Source: Ancylostoma caninum
Taxonomy: Eukaryota > Nematoda > Chromadorea > Rhabditida > Ancylostomatidae
DNA: 64,000 nt
Assembly (NCBI GenBank): GCA_037903475.1
Contig: JBAJFG010000638.1
Coordinates: forward strand, 248,001-312,000
Direction: 5' to 3'
Made by a program: the position numbers and the translations under genes. The notes under the pieces are model-generated. The model did not search any database and was not told where the DNA came from. It worked only from the letters and a program-made list of their open reading frames with translations. Shown one piece after another: positions 61,691-64,000 of the stretch (positions are counted from its first letter, which is position 1; each line of letters starts with the position of its first letter).

Positions 61691-62740
61691 TGGATATTGT
61701 GACCCAATTTTCTGTGGACAATTTTCGCTTCAACGCTAGATGCAGCCGGCTATCAGGTGTTCTCGTAGCCATCAATCATCTTTGTGTCGTCGTTGAATAG
61801 CCGACAGATTGTAAATGAGGCGATGGACATTGGAGAACTACAACCGAACAACAACCGAATACATCAAAGCTGTCAACGGAGCGCTTCTCGCTCGGGTCAC
61901 AGCTCCATTAGGAGCGATGTATGAAAAAAATAGGAAGGCTAAAAGCATCAAAAGAAACAATTGTCACTGCCAGAAACCTCTGGGCAGTTTTTCGAGCACT
62001 ACAAGGGAAGAAAGTTTAGTGCATTCTTCTGCTTACCACTTAATTCTATTGAAAACCTTATAAAACAGATAAACACCGGGTGCAAAAGGTCAAACCCATT
62101 GCAAAATCCATTTCCTTGGGATTTCAGAGCAAATATTACAGAATTCATCTAAATGAGCGTTCTCAACCTGAAATTAGTTTGACTTATACCTTACTTCGAC
62201 TTAGGAAGACAAACTTCTCATTACCAGTTCTTACATCTGGGGATAGGCCATAGACAAATTCGAAACAGCTGACATTATACTTCCCTCAAGCAAAGAACTC
62301 TCAAGACAAAGTTCAGACAGATCGTACACACCTTTCAATTAGATAAACAAGGCAGGAAACGCTTTCTTCCACATTTTTGAACAATATGAGGGTAAAATAT
62401 ATAGCTAGCTTGCAAATATTTGAGAAAAAACTACTATGTAGAACTCACAGAGAAGGGGAAAACTGAACTAACCATAAGGAAAGAGACGTGTCTCACGCGT
62501 TCTAGCAGATACTTATAAGAAAAAATAAAACAAATAGCGAAGAAGCCATAGATCACAGCAATAAACACAGGATCCAATTCAGGTAAAAATTATCTTAGGA
62601 TTACAGCTTATGGAGGTGAATTCTGAACATGATAGTAGGATCGTATACCATAAGCAGAGTTCTAAATAAGAGGGAAGAAGGCTCCTCAAAACATGTAATA
62701 TAGTTAGCAAAAACTATCTATTTCTAAACGCACCGGAGGG

Positions 62741-63031
62741 TATAGTGGAGTCATTTTGACAGTGCGGCTCCCTGGCATTGGTGCACACAGCGCGGTCGGT
62801 CAAAAAGTTGATCTACGATTGATCTAGTATCTTTGAGGAGTTTTATCGCTTGTTTCTCCTTATATTGTTCTTTCTCAGCTCTTAGAACAAATGAAGAAGG
62901 GAACAGATGATAAAACTCTTCAAAGAAGCCGGATCTATCATGGGTCAACTGTTTGACCGACCGCACTGCGTGCTCCAATGTCAGCACGGCCGCTGCCGAG
63001 GACAAGGCACTGTCAAAACGACTCCACTATA
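62741..63031. repeat. TA-flanked foldback MITE, TAGTGGAGTC ends
   Basis: TATAGTGGAGTCATTTTGAC matches the complement of GTCAAAACGACTCCACTATA. Imperfect complementarity continues inward through GGTCGGTCAAA and GGAGTTTTATC, so almost the whole 290 bases fold back. Confidence 0.85.
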
Positions 63032-63590
63032 TGTACATAACTCTTAGTAGCCGTGAAATTGCTGGCAGAAGTTGTGAACACGATCAAAGCAACACGTTGA
63101 CGACAAATCGCTCGTGGTCAACAGTGCCCTGATCAATTATTAAGCACATAGAAACGTTGTTGCTATAAAAATCGAGGGATTTATCAAAGCGGTACCTTTT
63201 GTGTATTCACACTTTTGGGAACATTGTTTTTTCATATACATCTAAAAGAAACAGAGCGCAAAAAGTCACTTAATAGAATTGCTGAAGTATGGAAGAACAA
63301 AAAGAACTACAGCTTCTAATTGGAATGCTAGTTATTCAGTAGATATTATAGATAGGAGAGCATAATACCCATTCATTTGTTCGAAATTCGAAAATTCGAT
63401 TTCGAATAAGTCTATAATTCGGATGTGTGAAAAAGAGGAAGCAATGCAGTCCTTCAGAAATTATAGGGAGGCATTCAGATCTCTTTTTTTCTAAGCATTT
63501 GAATTCTTTGGGTCTAGTCCTGAATGAATAACTGAATAGATTAAGATACTCGATTTTTATTTAGTTCCAAGTATAGGAGCTATACTAATG

Positions 63591-63867
63591 TACTCAGAAC
63601 CCCGAAAACAAGTTTCTGATCGCATCCGAAACTTGCTTTTCCAAAAGCTTGTTGACAAGTTGTTTTCACATTCCTCGCCGACAAGTTGTTCGCCCGAAAA
63701 GCTTGTCGACAACTTGTTTTCAACAACGAAGCAGTGAAAACAAGTTGTCGACAAGCTTTTCGGGCGAACAACTTGTCGGCAAGGAAGTGTGAAAACAACT
63801 TGTCGACAAGCTTTTGACGAAGCTAGTTTCAGATGCGATCAGAAACTTGTTTTTGGGGTTCTGAGTA
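63591..63867. repeat. Hairpin element built of GTCGACAA repeats
   Basis: TACTCAGAACCCCGAAAAC at the left is mirrored by GGGGTTCTGAGTA at the right. Inside, ACAAGTTGTCGACAAGCTTT-type blocks occur repeatedly in both orientations, so the arms are themselves internally repetitive. The flanking dinucleotide is TA. Confidence 0.85.
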
Positions 63868-64000
63868 GTAGTCAAATTTGATTATTTTAACACATGGTGT
63901 AACGCGGTCGTTCCATTTGATATCAGACAAACCTGATAGTGCACAACAGGATGGGGTCTGTAAATGAACCACAGATCATGAAATTTTGTTCCCAGTATAT

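Larger units (their letters stand above)
53027..64000. other. Gene desert rich in hairpin repeats
   Basis: About 11 kb with no exon series or family signature on either strand. Open frames here are short, and the longest (60582-60974 and its antisense partner) lies over a palindromic element. Six inverted-repeat elements are listed separately. The stretches 53.1-55.5, 56.0-59.9 and 63.05-63.55 kb show nothing I can identify. Confidence 0.6.

Noticed and set aside
1..64000. CRISPR arrays, rRNA genes, bacterial operons
   Set aside because: No regularly spaced identical repeats with unique spacers, no rRNA-like conserved blocks, and all genes found have spliceosomal introns.

Overview
The window looks like nuclear DNA of a parasitic strongylid nematode, probably a hookworm or close relative. 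The genes have many small exons with short GT-AG introns. Several start codons sit a few bases behind a TTTCAG-type acceptor, as expected for spliced-leader trans-splicing. The encoded families (patched-related proteins, astacin metalloproteases with EGF and CUB domains) are typical of these worms. No prokaryotic operons, rRNA genes or CRISPR arrays were seen. The species call is inference.

All five gene models I could build by hand lie on the minus strand. (1) 696-5565: an SLC38A9-like lysosomal amino-acid transporter; its 3' end runs off the left edge and its 5' exons are unresolved. (2) 14013-28354: a patched-related (PTR) membrane protein, 23 exons in frame throughout, 908 codons. (3) 29161-32360: secreted astacin metalloprotease A, 13 exons. 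(4) 40343-45848: its tandem paralogue, astacin B. (5) 50657-53020: a compact anosmin/KAL-1-like fibronectin III protein with one membrane anchor, 10 exons, 484 codons.

Between the two astacins lie remains of a third copy (copy C): terminal CUB exons on the minus strand and an EGF exon turned onto the plus strand. Decayed flanking exons show that the duplicated unit was larger than the astacin gene.

The most striking feature is the propeptide region of astacin B. A 78-base, phase-0 exon and its intron form a 133-134-base tandem unit. Five extra units follow exon 1, so one exon has become a coding exon array, later split by a retrotransposon fragment and a foldback element. Each exon encodes a lysine-rich 26-residue module, and all but one carry an N-glycosylation sequon. 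Astacin A has one such module.

The remaining space is full of non-autonomous repeats. These include three copies of a TA-flanked terminal-inverted-repeat element that carries two tRNA-like, A/B-box-bearing modules; a decayed mariner with a mutated catalytic motif; an internally deleted second mariner type; and at least ten hairpin or MITE-like elements, many with TA target sites. From 53.0 to 64.0 kb I see no gene.
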